A stretch of DNA of 64,000 nt, taken from Prevotella sp. (GTDB taxonomy: Bacteria > Bacteroidota > Bacteroidia > Bacteroidales > Bacteroidaceae). The position numbers and the translations under genes were made by a program. Below, one piece after another: positions 27,105 through 35,980 of this stretch (position 1 is the first letter of the stretch; the number at the start of each line of letters is the position of its first letter). Under the pieces are notes generated by a model. The model did no database searches. It was not told the origin of the DNA and was given only the letters and a program-made list of their open reading frames with translations. The DNA lies in contig JAFZIY010000024.1 in NCBI GenBank assembly GCA_017554105.1, positions 107,776-171,775 on the forward strand. Reading direction: 5' to 3'.

Positions 27105-28736
27105 ATGAAGAAAACTTTCTTATTCCTATTAGCCTTTGGTTGTGCTACCGTTTCTATGGCATGTACAAACTTTATCGTGGCAAAAGGTGCAAGTACCGAC
27201 GGTTCTGTGATTTGCACATATAATGCCGATGACTACGGAATGTTTCAGAGTCTTTGCCATTTCCCTGCTGCCAAGCATCAGAAGGGAGAGATGCGCAAGA
27301 TTTACGACTGGGACACAAATGTATATCATGGTGAGATAGCAGAAGCGGCAGAGACCTACAACGTTATTGGCAATATAAATGAGTGGCAGGTTACCATTGG
27401 AGAGACTACATTCGGCGGTCGCGAGGAACTTGTTGACCCTAATGGAATTATCGACTACGGCTCTCTTATATATCTTGCTCTCCAACGCTCCAAGAGTGCA
27501 CGTGAGGCAATAAACGTAATGACATCTCTCGTTGCTGAGTATGGTTATAATTCAGAGGGCGAGACGTTCACCATTTGCGACCCAAACGAAGCCTGGATTA
27601 TGGAGATGATTGGCAAGGGACCAGGGAACAAGGGTGCTGTATGGGTAGCAATACGCATACCCGACAATGCCATATGTGCACATGCTAATCAGAGTCGTAT
27701 CACGACCTTCAACCAGAAAGACAAGAAGAACGTGCTCTATTCAAAGGATGTTATTTCCTTCGCTCGTGAGAAAGGATTCTTCACAGGCAAGGATGCAGAT
27801 TTTTCGTTTAATGCGGCATACGCAGCCCCTGATTTCTCAGGCCGTCGCTATTGCGAGGCTCGTGTGTGGAGTTTCTTCAATCATTTCGGAGACATGATGC
27901 CTTATCTCGACTATGCTATGGGCAAGGTTCCAAATGCCGAGCCGATGCCTTTGTGGATTGTGCCCAATCATAAGGTGAGTGTACAGGAAGTGGAGGCATG
28001 CATGCGCGACCACTACGAGGGTACTCCTTTCGCACTTGATCAGGACATGGGTGGCGGAATATGGGAAATGCCATACCGTCCAACACCATTGTCGTTTGAG
28101 GTTGACGGCAAAAAATGCTTTAACGAGCGTCCAACGAGCACGCAGCAGACGGGCTTCAGTTATGTAAGTCAGATGCGTTCATGGCTTCCTCGCGAAGTAG
28201 GCGGTTGCCTGTGGTGGGGAAACGACGACGGCAACATGGTTGCCTATACTCCAATATACTGTTGCAATACTGTTCAGCCGGAGTGCTATAACACTCCAGG
28301 TGCCGATGCTGTTACATTCTCAATGGACAATGCCTACTGGGTGTGCAACTGGGTGAGCAATATGGTTTATCCCCGTTATTCACAGATGTTCCCTTCATTG
28401 AAGGAAGTACGTGACTCACTCGAGAACTCCTATTTCGTCAACCAGAAGAGTATAGAGGACCGCGCCTTGGAACTCTATAAGGAGAGTCCTGCGTCTGCAC
28501 AGCAGTTCTTAAATAAATATAGTAATGAGAAAGCCCAGCAGATGCTGGAACGTTGGAAGCAACTCGCCTATTATCTGATTGTCAAGTATAACGATATGGC
28601 CGTGAAGCCTGAGAAGGACGGAAAGTTTGAACGTACTCCCGAAGGTCTTGGTGCAAAGGTTAAGAGACCGGGCTTCCCCGAGAGTTATGCGAGACGCCTA
28701 ATAAAAGAAACAGGAGATAAACTCCTGCAACCATAA
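27105..28736 (+). CDS. C69 family dipeptidase
   Basis: N-terminal-nucleophile dipeptidase (PepD/U34 type) exported to the periplasm. Start 27105 gives MKKTFLFLLAFGCATVSMAC; after signal cleavage Cys20 becomes the N-terminal catalytic nucleophile (CTNFIVAKGASTDGS), which is the family hallmark and explains the apparent lipobox. Its 543 residues match the family. Other conserved segments are GNINEWQVTIGETTFGGRE, ICDPNEAWIMEM and ICAHANQSRIT. The upstream in-frame start at 27072 is rejected because it extends before the signal peptide. The product probably completes peptide degradation. A strong terminator follows. Confidence 0.9.
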   Translation: MKKTFLFLLAFGCATVSMACTNFIVAKGASTDGSVICTYNADDYGMFQSLCHFPAAKHQKGEMRKIYDWDTNVYHGEIAEAAETYNVIGNINEWQVTIGETTFGGREELVDPNGIIDYGSLIYLALQRSKSAREAINVMTSLVAEYGYNSEGETFTICDPNEAWIMEMIGKGPGNKGAVWVAIRIPDNAICAHANQSRITTFNQKDKKNVLYSKDVISFAREKGFFTGKDADFSFNAAYAAPDFSGRRYCEARVWSFFNHFGDMMPYLDYAMGKVPNAEPMPLWIVPNHKVSVQEVEACMRDHYEGTPFALDQDMGGGIWEMPYRPTPLSFEVDGKKCFNERPTSTQQTGFSYVSQMRSWLPREVGGCLWWGNDDGNMVAYTPIYCCNTVQPECYNTPGADAVTFSMDNAYWVCNWVSNMVYPRYSQMFPSLKEVRDSLENSYFVNQKSIEDRALELYKESPASAQQFLNKYSNEKAQQMLERWKQLAYYLIVKYNDMAVKPEKDGKFERTPEGLGAKVKRPGFPESYARRLIKETGDKLLQP

Positions 28737-28742
28737 AACAAT

Positions 28743-28780
28743 AACGAAGACCTTGAGAATGAAAGTTCAAGGTCTTCGTT
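28743..28780 (+). terminator. Intrinsic terminator after the C69 dipeptidase
   Basis: A perfect 14-bp stem (28743-28756 with 28767-28780), ten-base loop, then TTTTTATG. It also sits 27 bases past the end of the convergent hisC and could terminate it. Confidence 0.9.
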
Positions 28781-28807
28781 TTTTATGTTTAAATGCAAAT
28801 TTCTTTC

Positions 28808-29842
28808 TTAGTATTGTCGTAAGGCAGAAAGCAGTTCGTTGTTCTCACCTTTTGTTCCGATAGTGATGCGTAGGCAGTTGTTGCAAAGCGTGACTCTTGT
28901 ACGGTTTCGCACAATAACTCCCCGTTCCACGAGGTAGTTGTAAATGGACTGTGCGTCGGTCATCTTAGCCAAGAAGAAGTTCGCATCGGTAGGATACACC
29001 TTCTCGCAAATAGGGAGTAGCATGAAGGACTGTATCATCCGTTGTCTCTCCTGAAGAAGGATTTTCACCCACTTGTCAACCTGGAAAGGCTCTTTCAGGG
29101 CCTCCATTGCCTGTTTCTGTGTGAGAAGGTTAACGTTATATGGGTATTTCACCTTATTGTAGATGCTGATAATCTCCTTGCTTGCGAAAGCCATTCCGAG
29201 TCTTATTGCGGCACATCCCCATGCCTTGCTCATAGTGTTTAGCACAATGAGGTTAGGATACTTGCTGAGTTCACTACGGAGTGTCTTCTCTTGTGAGAAG
29301 TCGCCATACGCCTCATCAACGATAACAAAAGCCTCGAAGTTTTCGATAACCTTGATTATCTCCTCCCGTTTCATGCTGTTTCCTGTGGGATTGTTTGGCG
29401 AGCATATCCAGATAATCTTGGTGTTCTTGTCAGTTTTCGCAAGTAACCGCTCGGCAGACATCTGGTAGTTCTCATCGAGCAATACAGGGCGATACTCTAC
29501 ATCGTTGATGTCAGCACATACCTTATACATTCCGTATGTCGGCTCTATAGCTACAACGTTGTCGATGCCAGGACGTGTAAAGCATCTGTATGGCAGGTCT
29601 ATTGCCTCATCACTGCCATTCCCAAGGAATATGCATTCCTCAGCCACCCCTTTTATCTGGGATATTTTTTTCTTCAACTCTCTTTGAAGGGGGTCGGGGT
29701 ATCGGTTTAGTGGCGCATTATATGGGTTCTCGTTAGCATCGAGGAAGACGGTTGCCTCGTGTCCGCTATACTCGTTTCGTGCACTACTGTATGGTGCGAG
29801 GTCCCAAATATTAGGTCTTGTTAATACGGATAATGGTTTCAT
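28808..29842 (-). CDS. hisC: Histidinol-phosphate aminotransferase
   Basis: PLP enzyme that transaminates imidazole acetol phosphate to histidinol phosphate in histidine synthesis. Its 344 residues include NENPYNAP near residue 37, [12 protein letters not shown] near residue 73, CSPNNPTGN near residue 147, [10 protein letters not shown] near residue 173 and the PLP-lysine motif [14 protein letters not shown] near residue 205. It follows hisD by 11 bases in the hisG-hisD-hisC operon. hisB, which follows hisC in many Bacteroidales, is not here. Confidence 0.95.
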   Translation of the reverse strand: MKPLSVLTRPNIWDLAPYSSARNEYSGHEATVFLDANENPYNAPLNRYPDPLQRELKKKISQIKGVAEECIFLGNGSDEAIDLPYRCFTRPGIDNVVAIEPTYGMYKVCADINDVEYRPVLLDENYQMSAERLLAKTDKNTKIIWICSPNNPTGNSMKREEIIKVIENFEAFVIVDEAYGDFSQEKTLRSELSKYPNLIVLNTMSKAWGCAAIRLGMAFASKEIISIYNKVKYPYNVNLLTQKQAMEALKEPFQVDKWVKILLQERQRMIQSFMLLPICEKVYPTDANFFLAKMTDAQSIYNYLVERGVIVRNRTRVTLCNNCLRITIGTKGENNELLSALRQY

Positions 29843-29853
29843 ATAATTAACTC

Positions 29854-31131
29854 CTAACTATTGATTCTAAAACTCATTGCTCTTTTGTGAGCATCAAGTT
29901 GTTCTGCCTCTGCCATTAGTTCAACAGCATGTCCGATGCTCTCGATTCCCTCCTTCGTAAGATGCTGGAATGTGATTTTACGGTTATAACTGTCGAGATT
30001 CACTCCATTATATGCGAGGGCATAGCCGTGTGTAGGCAGGGTGTGGTTTGTTCCGCTTGCATAGTCGCCGGCACTCTCACAGGCATACTTCCCGAGGAAA
30101 ACGCTTCCGGCATTTATCACTTTCCCGGCAAGAACCTCATAGTCGTCAGTACCTATTACAAGATGTTCCGGCGCATAGGCATTACTTAGTGCCATCGCCT
30201 CGTCCTTGTCCTTCACAACTACAATCTTTGAGTTCTCAAGCGTCTTCATCGCCAGTTCCTTTCGAGGCAACGTCTGGAGTTGGGCATCTACTTCCTTCTC
30301 AACAAGTCTTGCCATCTCCTTCGAGGTGGTAATCATTATAACCTGGGAGTCGGTTCCGTGTTCCGCTTGTGACAGCAGGTCGGCGGCAACAAACGTAGGA
30401 TTGCTTGTCTCGTCAGCAATGACGCATATCTCAGACGGTCCTGCAGGCATGTCTATCGCAACATCGTGGAGACTTACCTGTTGCTTGGCAGCCATTACAT
30501 ATTGGTTGCCAGGTCCGAATATCTTATATACCTTGGGAATGCTTTCCGTTCCGTAAGCCATAGCGCCGATAGCCTGAACACCACCAGCCTTGAATATCTT
30601 GCTCACGCCAGCCACGCGTGCTGCTGCGAGAATAGCGGCATTCACCTTTCCTTCACGGTTAGGAGGGGTGCAGAGCACAATCTCTTCACATCCTGCTATC
30701 TTAGCAGGTGTGGCGAGCATCAGCACGGTACTGAAAAGTGGAGCCGTTCCGCCAGGAATGTAAAGTCCAACTTTCTCTATTGCGACGCTCTTTTGCCAGC
30801 AGGTAACACCTGGGCAAGTCTCAATCTTGCTTCCCTCAAAGCGTTGTGACTCATGGAACTTGCTGATGTTGGAGTGTGCAAGCCTTATTGCTTCAAGAAG
30901 GTCGCTGTCTATGTTGTTGAATGCCTCGTCAATCTCCGCTTCGGTAACGGCAAGACTCTCAAGTTCAACGTGGTCGAACTTTCTTTCATATTCCATCACG
31001 GCCTTGTCGCCATTCTGCCTGATGTCGCTCAGCACCTGGCTTACGGTGTAGTTCAGTTGTGAGACATCAAGATGCGGACGCTCAACAATATCTTTCCATT
31101 CTTCCCTTTTGGGATATTCTATTGTCTTCAA
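29854..31131 (-). CDS. hisD: Histidinol dehydrogenase
   Basis: Zinc- and NAD-dependent enzyme for the last two steps of histidine synthesis. Its 425 residues include the family motifs [16 protein letters not shown] near residue 125, [12 protein letters not shown] near residue 227, the catalytic/metal region [13 protein letters not shown] near residue 250, and the C-terminal [12 protein letters not shown] near residue 360. It lies between hisG (12 bases upstream) and hisC (11 bases downstream) in one operon. Confidence 0.96.
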   Translation of the reverse strand: MKTIEYPKREEWKDIVERPHLDVSQLNYTVSQVLSDIRQNGDKAVMEYERKFDHVELESLAVTEAEIDEAFNNIDSDLLEAIRLAHSNISKFHESQRFEGSKIETCPGVTCWQKSVAIEKVGLYIPGGTAPLFSTVLMLATPAKIAGCEEIVLCTPPNREGKVNAAILAAARVAGVSKIFKAGGVQAIGAMAYGTESIPKVYKIFGPGNQYVMAAKQQVSLHDVAIDMPAGPSEICVIADETSNPTFVAADLLSQAEHGTDSQVIMITTSKEMARLVEKEVDAQLQTLPRKELAMKTLENSKIVVVKDKDEAMALSNAYAPEHLVIGTDDYEVLAGKVINAGSVFLGKYACESAGDYASGTNHTLPTHGYALAYNGVNLDSYNRKITFQHLTKEGIESIGHAVELMAEAEQLDAHKRAMSFRINS

Positions 31132-31143
31132 TTCTATCGATAA

Positions 31144-31995
31144 CTATAATATCATTTTCTCTATCGGAGTGACAAGTATTCCCTGTGCTCCCAATTCCTT
31201 AAGCTTTCCGATAATCTCCCAGAACCGTTTCTGGTCGAGAACAGTATGTACAGAGCACCACTCATCATCTGCAAGCGGTATGATGGTAGGACTCTTGAGT
31301 CCAGGCAGCACGTTCACGATGTCCTGAAGATGAGCCTTTGGTACGTTCATGCGAACATATTTCTTGTCTTCAGCCTGCTTTACGGCTTCAATCCTGAATA
31401 GAATCTGACGCAAGATATCGCGTTTCTCCTCATCAAGATTTTTGTTGGCAATGAGCAGAGCCTCGCTCTTCATCACCACCTCCACCTCTTTCAGGTTATT
31501 GCTTACAAGTGTCGAACCGCTGCTGACGATGTCGAAGATGGCATCAGCAAGTCCGATACCCGGACTAATCTCCACGCTACCTGTTATTACATGAATCTCC
31601 GCATTGATACCGTTTTTCTCAAGGAACCTTCTAAGTATAACGGGGTATGATGTCGCAATCTTCTTTCCGTTGAACCATTCCAGTCCGTTATACTCTATAC
31701 TCTTAGGGATAGCAAGGCTAAGTCTGCACTTGGAGAATCCAAGTCGGCATACCACTTCAGCATCCTCTTCCCGCTCCTCAAACTCGTTCTCGCCTACAAT
31801 ACCAAGGTCGGCGACACCGCTTGCAACGCTTTGCGGAATGTCGTCGTCTCTTAAATAAAGAACCTCGAGTGGGAAGTTAGAAGCCTGTACTAGAAGAGTT
31901 CTTTTGCTTGCGCTTATCTTGATGTCCGCCTCTCCTAAAAGACAAATGGTGTCTTCGTAGAGACGACCTTTTGATTGAACTGCTATCCTTATCAT
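31144..31995 (-). CDS. hisG: ATP phosphoribosyltransferase (long form)
   Basis: First enzyme of histidine synthesis, joining ATP and PRPP; feedback-inhibited by histidine through its C-terminal domain. The ATG at 31995 (MIRIAVQSKGRLYEDTICLL) gives 283 residues, the homohexameric long form with the ACT-like C-terminal domain (YVRMNVPKAHLQDIVNVLPGL, from about residue 205). The PRPP loop reads DIVSSGSTLVSNNL. An in-frame extension to 32148 runs through the promoter and is rejected. A TAAATTTG box at 32008-32015 on the - strand suggests a short leader with no riboswitch or leader peptide visible. Confidence 0.95.
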   Translation of the reverse strand: MIRIAVQSKGRLYEDTICLLGEADIKISASKRTLLVQASNFPLEVLYLRDDDIPQSVASGVADLGIVGENEFEEREEDAEVVCRLGFSKCRLSLAIPKSIEYNGLEWFNGKKIATSYPVILRRFLEKNGINAEIHVITGSVEISPGIGLADAIFDIVSSGSTLVSNNLKEVEVVMKSEALLIANKNLDEEKRDILRQILFRIEAVKQAEDKKYVRMNVPKAHLQDIVNVLPGLKSPTIIPLADDEWCSVHTVLDQKRFWEIIGKLKELGAQGILVTPIEKMIL

Positions 31996-32007
31996 AATTT
32001 TTTGCTG

Positions 32008-32055
32008 CAAATTTACTCTTTTATGTTGATATTTGCAAGAATTATTGTAATTTTG
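32008..32055. promoter_or_regulatory. Divergent promoters between hisG and the transglycosylase
   Basis: The - strand reads TAAATTTG at 32015-32008 for hisG. The + strand reads TAATTTTG at 32048-32055, with GTTG 19 bases upstream, for the gene at 32064. Both leaders are very short. Confidence 0.5.
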
Positions 32056-32063
32056 TGCCGAAA

Positions 32064-33314
32064 ATGAAAGCAAACCGCATTTATATTCCCCTGTTGTTAC
32101 TGTTGTTGGTATCATGCTCTGGGAGGTCGAAGAAAAGCGACCTGCCACCGTGGGGCGATTCCGTTAATGACAGCACCGCGCTTTCATTGGGTGATATTGT
32201 AGCAAATGGGGAATTGATAGCGGCGACACTTTCAGGTCCTGACACTTATTATGAGTATCGTGGTGAGCGACTCGGGTTGCATTATCTGCTATGCGACAGA
32301 TTTGCCGCTGAGGTTGGTGTGACATTGCGCGTACAGTTGTGTCGTGATACCGCAGAACTCCGCACCATGCTTCTTCACGGCGATGCCGACGTTATAATCA
32401 CTCCATTGCCTCGTAATTCCGAGTCTTTGCACTCTTGTGGCGTTATTGATGAAGACAACGGCTATCAATGGGCAGTCTCACAACAGGGAGAGGACCTCGC
32501 TACGGCATTGGACCAATGGTATTCGCGAGAGGGTAGGGCACTCCAGAGCAAAGGACCTCTTGCCTTGCGCACTACCGACCACCTTTCATCTCCATTTGGA
32601 GGATGGGGAGGAGAATCTCCGCGGGCAGGAGGCGGTCGTCGCTATTTCCCTCAGATGCCAAAGATTCCATCTCGCTCTTCCTCGCCAAAGATACCGCATA
32701 TCGACACCCCGCCCACGCCGCCTGGTGCCTTATCACCATGGGACGACCTCTTCAAGAAATATGCTCCAAATGCAGGTCTCGACTGGCGTTTGCTTCTTGC
32801 ACAATGTCGTCAGGAGTCGGGCTTCAATCCTATGGCATGTTCCTGGGCTGGTGCTTGCGGTCTTATGCAACTTATGCCGCAAACTGCGGCAACGCTGGGT
32901 GTGCATCGTGACAAGATTTTCGACCCGGAAACAAATGTCTCTGCCGCCGCACGCCTGATGGCAAGTCTTTCTAAACAATACTCCTACATACGTTCCTTTG
33001 ACGAGCGCATCTGTTTCATGCTTGCTTCATATAACTGTGGTTCCGGTCATATCTCTGACGCCCAGGCTTTGGCAAGGAAAGAAGGTGCGAGCGGAGAGCG
33101 ATGGGGAGATGTGGAACATTACCTCTCTTTGCTTAGTGAACCGGAATACTATAACGACCCCGTCGTCAAACATGGTTATGTGAGGAGTAGTGAAACGGTT
33201 AATTATGTACGTGCGATAAGCCAGTATTATTCACAATACACGGGTGGCAAGGGATTCTCTTTCTCGTCGTCCGCAGAGTATCGCAAGGCAACGAAGGCAC
33301 ACCGTTTCAAATAA
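32064..33314 (+). CDS. MltF-like membrane-bound lytic transglycosylase lipoprotein
   Basis: Lipoprotein (MKANRIYIPLLLLLLVSC) that would cut peptidoglycan glycan strands. It has 416 residues: a short periplasmic-binding-protein-like segment (about residues 45-150: GELIAATLSGPDTYYEYRGE), a linker, and a C-terminal SLT domain (from about residue 245) with catalytic Glu in LLAQCRQESGFNP, then GLMQLMPQTA and ASYNCGSGH. The linker near residues 175-200 (SPFGGWGGESPRAGGG) is encoded by GC-rich palindromic DNA resembling the repeats between genes. The start at the ATG 32064 is preferred over GTG 32055, which lies in the promoter box. Confidence 0.88.
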   Translation: MKANRIYIPLLLLLLVSCSGRSKKSDLPPWGDSVNDSTALSLGDIVANGELIAATLSGPDTYYEYRGERLGLHYLLCDRFAAEVGVTLRVQLCRDTAELRTMLLHGDADVIITPLPRNSESLHSCGVIDEDNGYQWAVSQQGEDLATALDQWYSREGRALQSKGPLALRTTDHLSSPFGGWGGESPRAGGGRRYFPQMPKIPSRSSSPKIPHIDTPPTPPGALSPWDDLFKKYAPNAGLDWRLLLAQCRQESGFNPMACSWAGACGLMQLMPQTAATLGVHRDKIFDPETNVSAAARLMASLSKQYSYIRSFDERICFMLASYNCGSGHISDAQALARKEGASGERWGDVEHYLSLLSEPEYYNDPVVKHGYVRSSETVNYVRAISQYYSQYTGGKGFSFSSSAEYRKATKAHRFK

Positions 33315-33321
33315 GATAATA

Positions 33322-34125
33322 CTATTTTGAGGAGCGAAGTTCCCAAAACGCTATAGCGGCTGCGGCTGCAACGTTGAGGGAGTCGACGCCATGTGCCATA
33401 GGTATGCGCACAACATAGTCTGCCTTGCGTATCGTTTCCTTTGGGAGTCCGTCGCCTTCGGTTCCCATTATGATTGCAAGCCGTTCCTCGTTGTTCAGCG
33501 TCTTGTCGTCAATGGCTACCGAATCATCACTCAAAGCCATTGCTGCGGTCTTGAAACCAAGTCTTTTCAGAGACTCAAGACTCTCGTCTGTCCATGTCCA
33601 AGGTACAAGAAATACCGAGCCCATAGATACTCTTACCGCACGGCGGTTGAGCGGGTCGCATGAGTTAGGTGTCAATAGCACTGCATCGATGCCAAGAGCG
33701 GCTGCCGAGCGGAATATAGCCCCGATGTTTGTAGTGTCCACAACACCGTCGATAACAACAACACGGCGTGCTCCTGCGGTCACTTCCTCCACGCTCTTTG
33801 GTATGGGACGACGCATTGCACAGAGTACTCCTCGTGTCAGAGTATAGCCTGTCAGGGTTGCTAAAAGGTCGCGGTCGCCTGTGTAAACGGGAATATTCCC
33901 GACACGTTCCACAATCTCCTTGGCATCACCTTCAATGTGTTTCCTCTCGCATAAAAGTGCCAAGGGCTCATATCCAGCGTCAAGTGCCACCTTTATCACT
34001 TTCGGACTTTCAGCAATGAACACGCCTTTCTCCGGCTCAACCTTGTTCCTCAGTTGTGCCTCTGTCAGGGTGCTGAATACCTCCACACCCTCATGTCTAA
34101 GCGATGAAATCTCAATTACAGGCAT
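33322..34125 (-). CDS. SpoU/TrmH-family RNA 2'-O-methyltransferase
   Basis: Second SPOUT methyltransferase of the window, 267 residues. The substrate-binding N-domain reads VEPEKGVFIAESPKVIKVAL. SPOUT motifs are DGVVDTTNIGAIFRSAAALG, IIMGTEGDGLP and HGVDSLNVAAAAAIAFWEL. Motif 1 has TTNIGAIFRSA instead of the usual PGNxGxxxRTA, so it belongs to a different subgroup from the one at 20083. Its RNA target is unknown. A TATCTTTG box at 34147-34154 lies just upstream. It is convergent with the transglycosylase gene, 7 bases apart. Confidence 0.88.
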   Translation of the reverse strand: MPVIEISSLRHEGVEVFSTLTEAQLRNKVEPEKGVFIAESPKVIKVALDAGYEPLALLCERKHIEGDAKEIVERVGNIPVYTGDRDLLATLTGYTLTRGVLCAMRRPIPKSVEEVTAGARRVVVIDGVVDTTNIGAIFRSAAALGIDAVLLTPNSCDPLNRRAVRVSMGSVFLVPWTWTDESLESLKRLGFKTAAMALSDDSVAIDDKTLNNEERLAIIMGTEGDGLPKETIRKADYVVRIPMAHGVDSLNVAAAAAIAFWELRSSK

Positions 34126-34146
34126 ACTTGTGTCTTTTTACGTGTG

Positions 34147-34154
34147 CAAAGATA
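34147..34154 (-). promoter_or_regulatory. Bacteroidetes -7 box (TATCTTTG) for the SpoU gene at 33322
   Basis: An exact TAnnTTTG match on the - strand, 22 bases before the ATG. Confidence 0.5.
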
Positions 34155-34217
34155 ACGTTTTTGTTCCTAAAACATGTCCTTTTATGCTACAAAAGGTCAT
34201 CTTTCGCATGCTCAAAC

Positions 34218-34946
34218 CTATGCAGTCAGGAGAATGATGATTCCGCTGATGCCGATATACGTGTAAACAACATATCGGAAAAGGCGCGAAGGGATGCGGT
34301 TGAAGACATACGCCCCCAACAAGGTACCTATTATCACGCCTATCAGACCATAGAAAAAACTGGTGATGACGGTTGAAGTGAGGAAACCATTATGCGCCCT
34401 CACGACAGTCATCATAGCATTTCCCAAGACGAAATAGACCTGAGTCATAGCCATATAGTGTTCCTTGTCGGGTTCAGAAGAAATATAGTAAAGTACAGCC
34501 GGCGGTCCCTGCATACCGAAGAAACCACCCATCAGACCGCTTAATATGCCTGTTCCCACTTGTGCCTTTGGCGTGGGTTTAATGGTGATATGCTTGCTAA
34601 CGAACGCAAAGTATATGCTTGTCAGGATAAGAACAACGCCGAGAATCTGCCTTAGCAACACATCCTCAATCCTACGGAGGAAGAAAATGCAGATGGAAGA
34701 GACGATGATAAAGGTGATGAGCATAGGAAGGAGTCGCCGCCATGTTACCTTTCTGCTCAGTCGGATTGCGATGGTGAGCGATGTCGTCAGCGCAAGCATT
34801 CCCGAGAGTGTCACCGCCTCACCGTATGAAGGCATGATATGTATGAGCATAGACATAATGAAAATGCCGAAGCCGAAGCCCGTTGTGCGCTGGATGAAAC
34901 TGGCACCTATGCACAGAAGGATAAGATATATCGTTGTTGTTTCCAC
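34218..34946 (-). CDS. TauE/SafE-family membrane transporter
   Basis: Inner-membrane protein of the sulfite exporter TauE/SafE family (PF01925), 242 residues with about eight hydrophobic segments. Family features are the N-terminal IQRTTGFGFGIFIMSML, the central GLMGGFFGMQGPPAVLYYI near residue 135, and the second-half repeat GLIGVIIGTLLGAYV. These transporters export sulfite, sulfoacetate or related C1-C2 organic anions; the substrate here is unknown. metY and cysK (sulfur assimilation) lie 1-3 kb away but on the other strand and after another gene, so a link is only suggestive. Confidence 0.85.
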   Translation of the reverse strand: METTTIYLILLCIGASFIQRTTGFGFGIFIMSMLIHIMPSYGEAVTLSGMLALTTSLTIAIRLSRKVTWRRLLPMLITFIIVSSICIFFLRRIEDVLLRQILGVVLILTSIYFAFVSKHITIKPTPKAQVGTGILSGLMGGFFGMQGPPAVLYYISSEPDKEHYMAMTQVYFVLGNAMMTVVRAHNGFLTSTVITSFFYGLIGVIIGTLLGAYVFNRIPSRLFRYVVYTYIGISGIIILLTA

Positions 34947-34989
34947 TCCTTTGAGGTTGAAATGCCGCCTAAATGATGCGTTTCGGCTG

Positions 34990-35038
34990 CAAAGTTACAA
35001 CTTTTTTGATGAAAAGTCGGGAGAATGTTGTAACTTTG
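34990..35038. promoter_or_regulatory. Divergent promoters between the TauE/SafE gene and a SpoU gene
   Basis: TAACTTTG on the - strand at 34997-34990 for the transporter. TAACTTTG on the + strand at 35031-35038, with TTTG at 35005-35008 (22-base spacing), for the gene at 35048. Confidence 0.6.
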
Positions 35039-35047
35039 CACACATAT

Positions 35048-35830
35048 ATGGAAGAGAACTGCATATCAAGTGCACAGAACCCTAAGATAAAAAGGCTCCA
35101 ACTGTTGCAACAGAAATCGTCAGAGCGTCGCAAGAACGGGCTCTTTGTCGTGGAAGGCCGCCGCGAACTCCAGCATTGCATCGATGTCGGATACGAGGTG
35201 GATACCGCTTTCGTGTGTCGCGACCTGGCCGGAGAGGACTTCAGTGTGTCGGCAAAGAGAGTCTTTGATGTGACGACTGACATATATGAGAAGATTGCAT
35301 ATCGAGGAAGCACGGAGGGAGTAATTGCCGAGGTCGTTGCCCGTAGGCACACCCTCGACGACTTGTCTTTAAGCGACAGTCCGCTTGTCGTGGTTCTCGA
35401 GAGTGTGGAGAAGCCTGGTAATCTTGGTGCAGTTCTCCGTAGTGCCGATGCTGCGGGAGCCGATGCCGTGATAGTATGTGACCCGCTGACCGACCTCTAC
35501 AATCCCAATCTCATACGTAGCAGCATAGGTGCGATATTCACCGTGCCGTGTGTAGCATGCTCGTCGGAAGATTGCATAGCTTTCCTAAAGCAGCATGGCA
35601 TAAGCATTCTCACTGCACAGCTTCAGGACTCACACCTTTATTATAATATAGATATGTGCCGTCCGACTGCGATAGTCATGGGAACGGAATCCACAGGACT
35701 TACCCAGCAGTGGCGACAGGCTGCCGATGCCCATATCCGCATCCCCATGCTAGGCCGTCTCGACTCCCTGAATGTGTCTGTAAGTGCCGCCATTTTGCTC
35801 TTTGAAGCGGTGCGTCAGAGGCAAAAATAA
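35048..35830 (+). CDS. SpoU/TrmH-family RNA 2'-O-methyltransferase
   Basis: Third SPOUT RNA methyltransferase, 260 residues from the ATG at 35048 (MEENCISSAQNPKIKRLQLL). The in-frame ATG at 34973 lies upstream of the promoter box and is rejected. SPOUT motifs are LESVEKPGNLGAVLRSADAAG (first 20 residues the SAM-loop), IVMGTESTGL and LDSLNVSVSAAILLFE. The N-terminal QNPKIKRLQLLQQKSSERRKNG matches the RNA-binding SpoU substrate domain. The leader is under 10 bases, so translation may be nearly leaderless. RNA target unknown. Confidence 0.9.
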   Translation: MEENCISSAQNPKIKRLQLLQQKSSERRKNGLFVVEGRRELQHCIDVGYEVDTAFVCRDLAGEDFSVSAKRVFDVTTDIYEKIAYRGSTEGVIAEVVARRHTLDDLSLSDSPLVVVLESVEKPGNLGAVLRSADAAGADAVIVCDPLTDLYNPNLIRSSIGAIFTVPCVACSSEDCIAFLKQHGISILTAQLQDSHLYYNIDMCRPTAIVMGTESTGLTQQWRQAADAHIRIPMLGRLDSLNVSVSAAILLFEAVRQRQK

Positions 35831-35908
35831 GGCGAAAAACGGCAATATACCACGAATTGGGTATGCGAATGACATCTATTTGGGATTTCGGCATCCGGCA
35901 TTTCGCCG

Positions 35909-35916
35909 TAACTTTG
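35909..35916 (+). promoter_or_regulatory. Bacteroidetes -7 box (TAACTTTG) for metY
   Basis: An exact TAnnTTTG match with TTTC 19 bases upstream. The leader of about 60 bases shows no SAM riboswitch. Confidence 0.55.
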
Positions 35917-35980
35917 CACCCGAAGTCAAAACAAAGATTGTTTGACGGTAAAAATGTCGGATTTAAAAACTTTTAGAATT

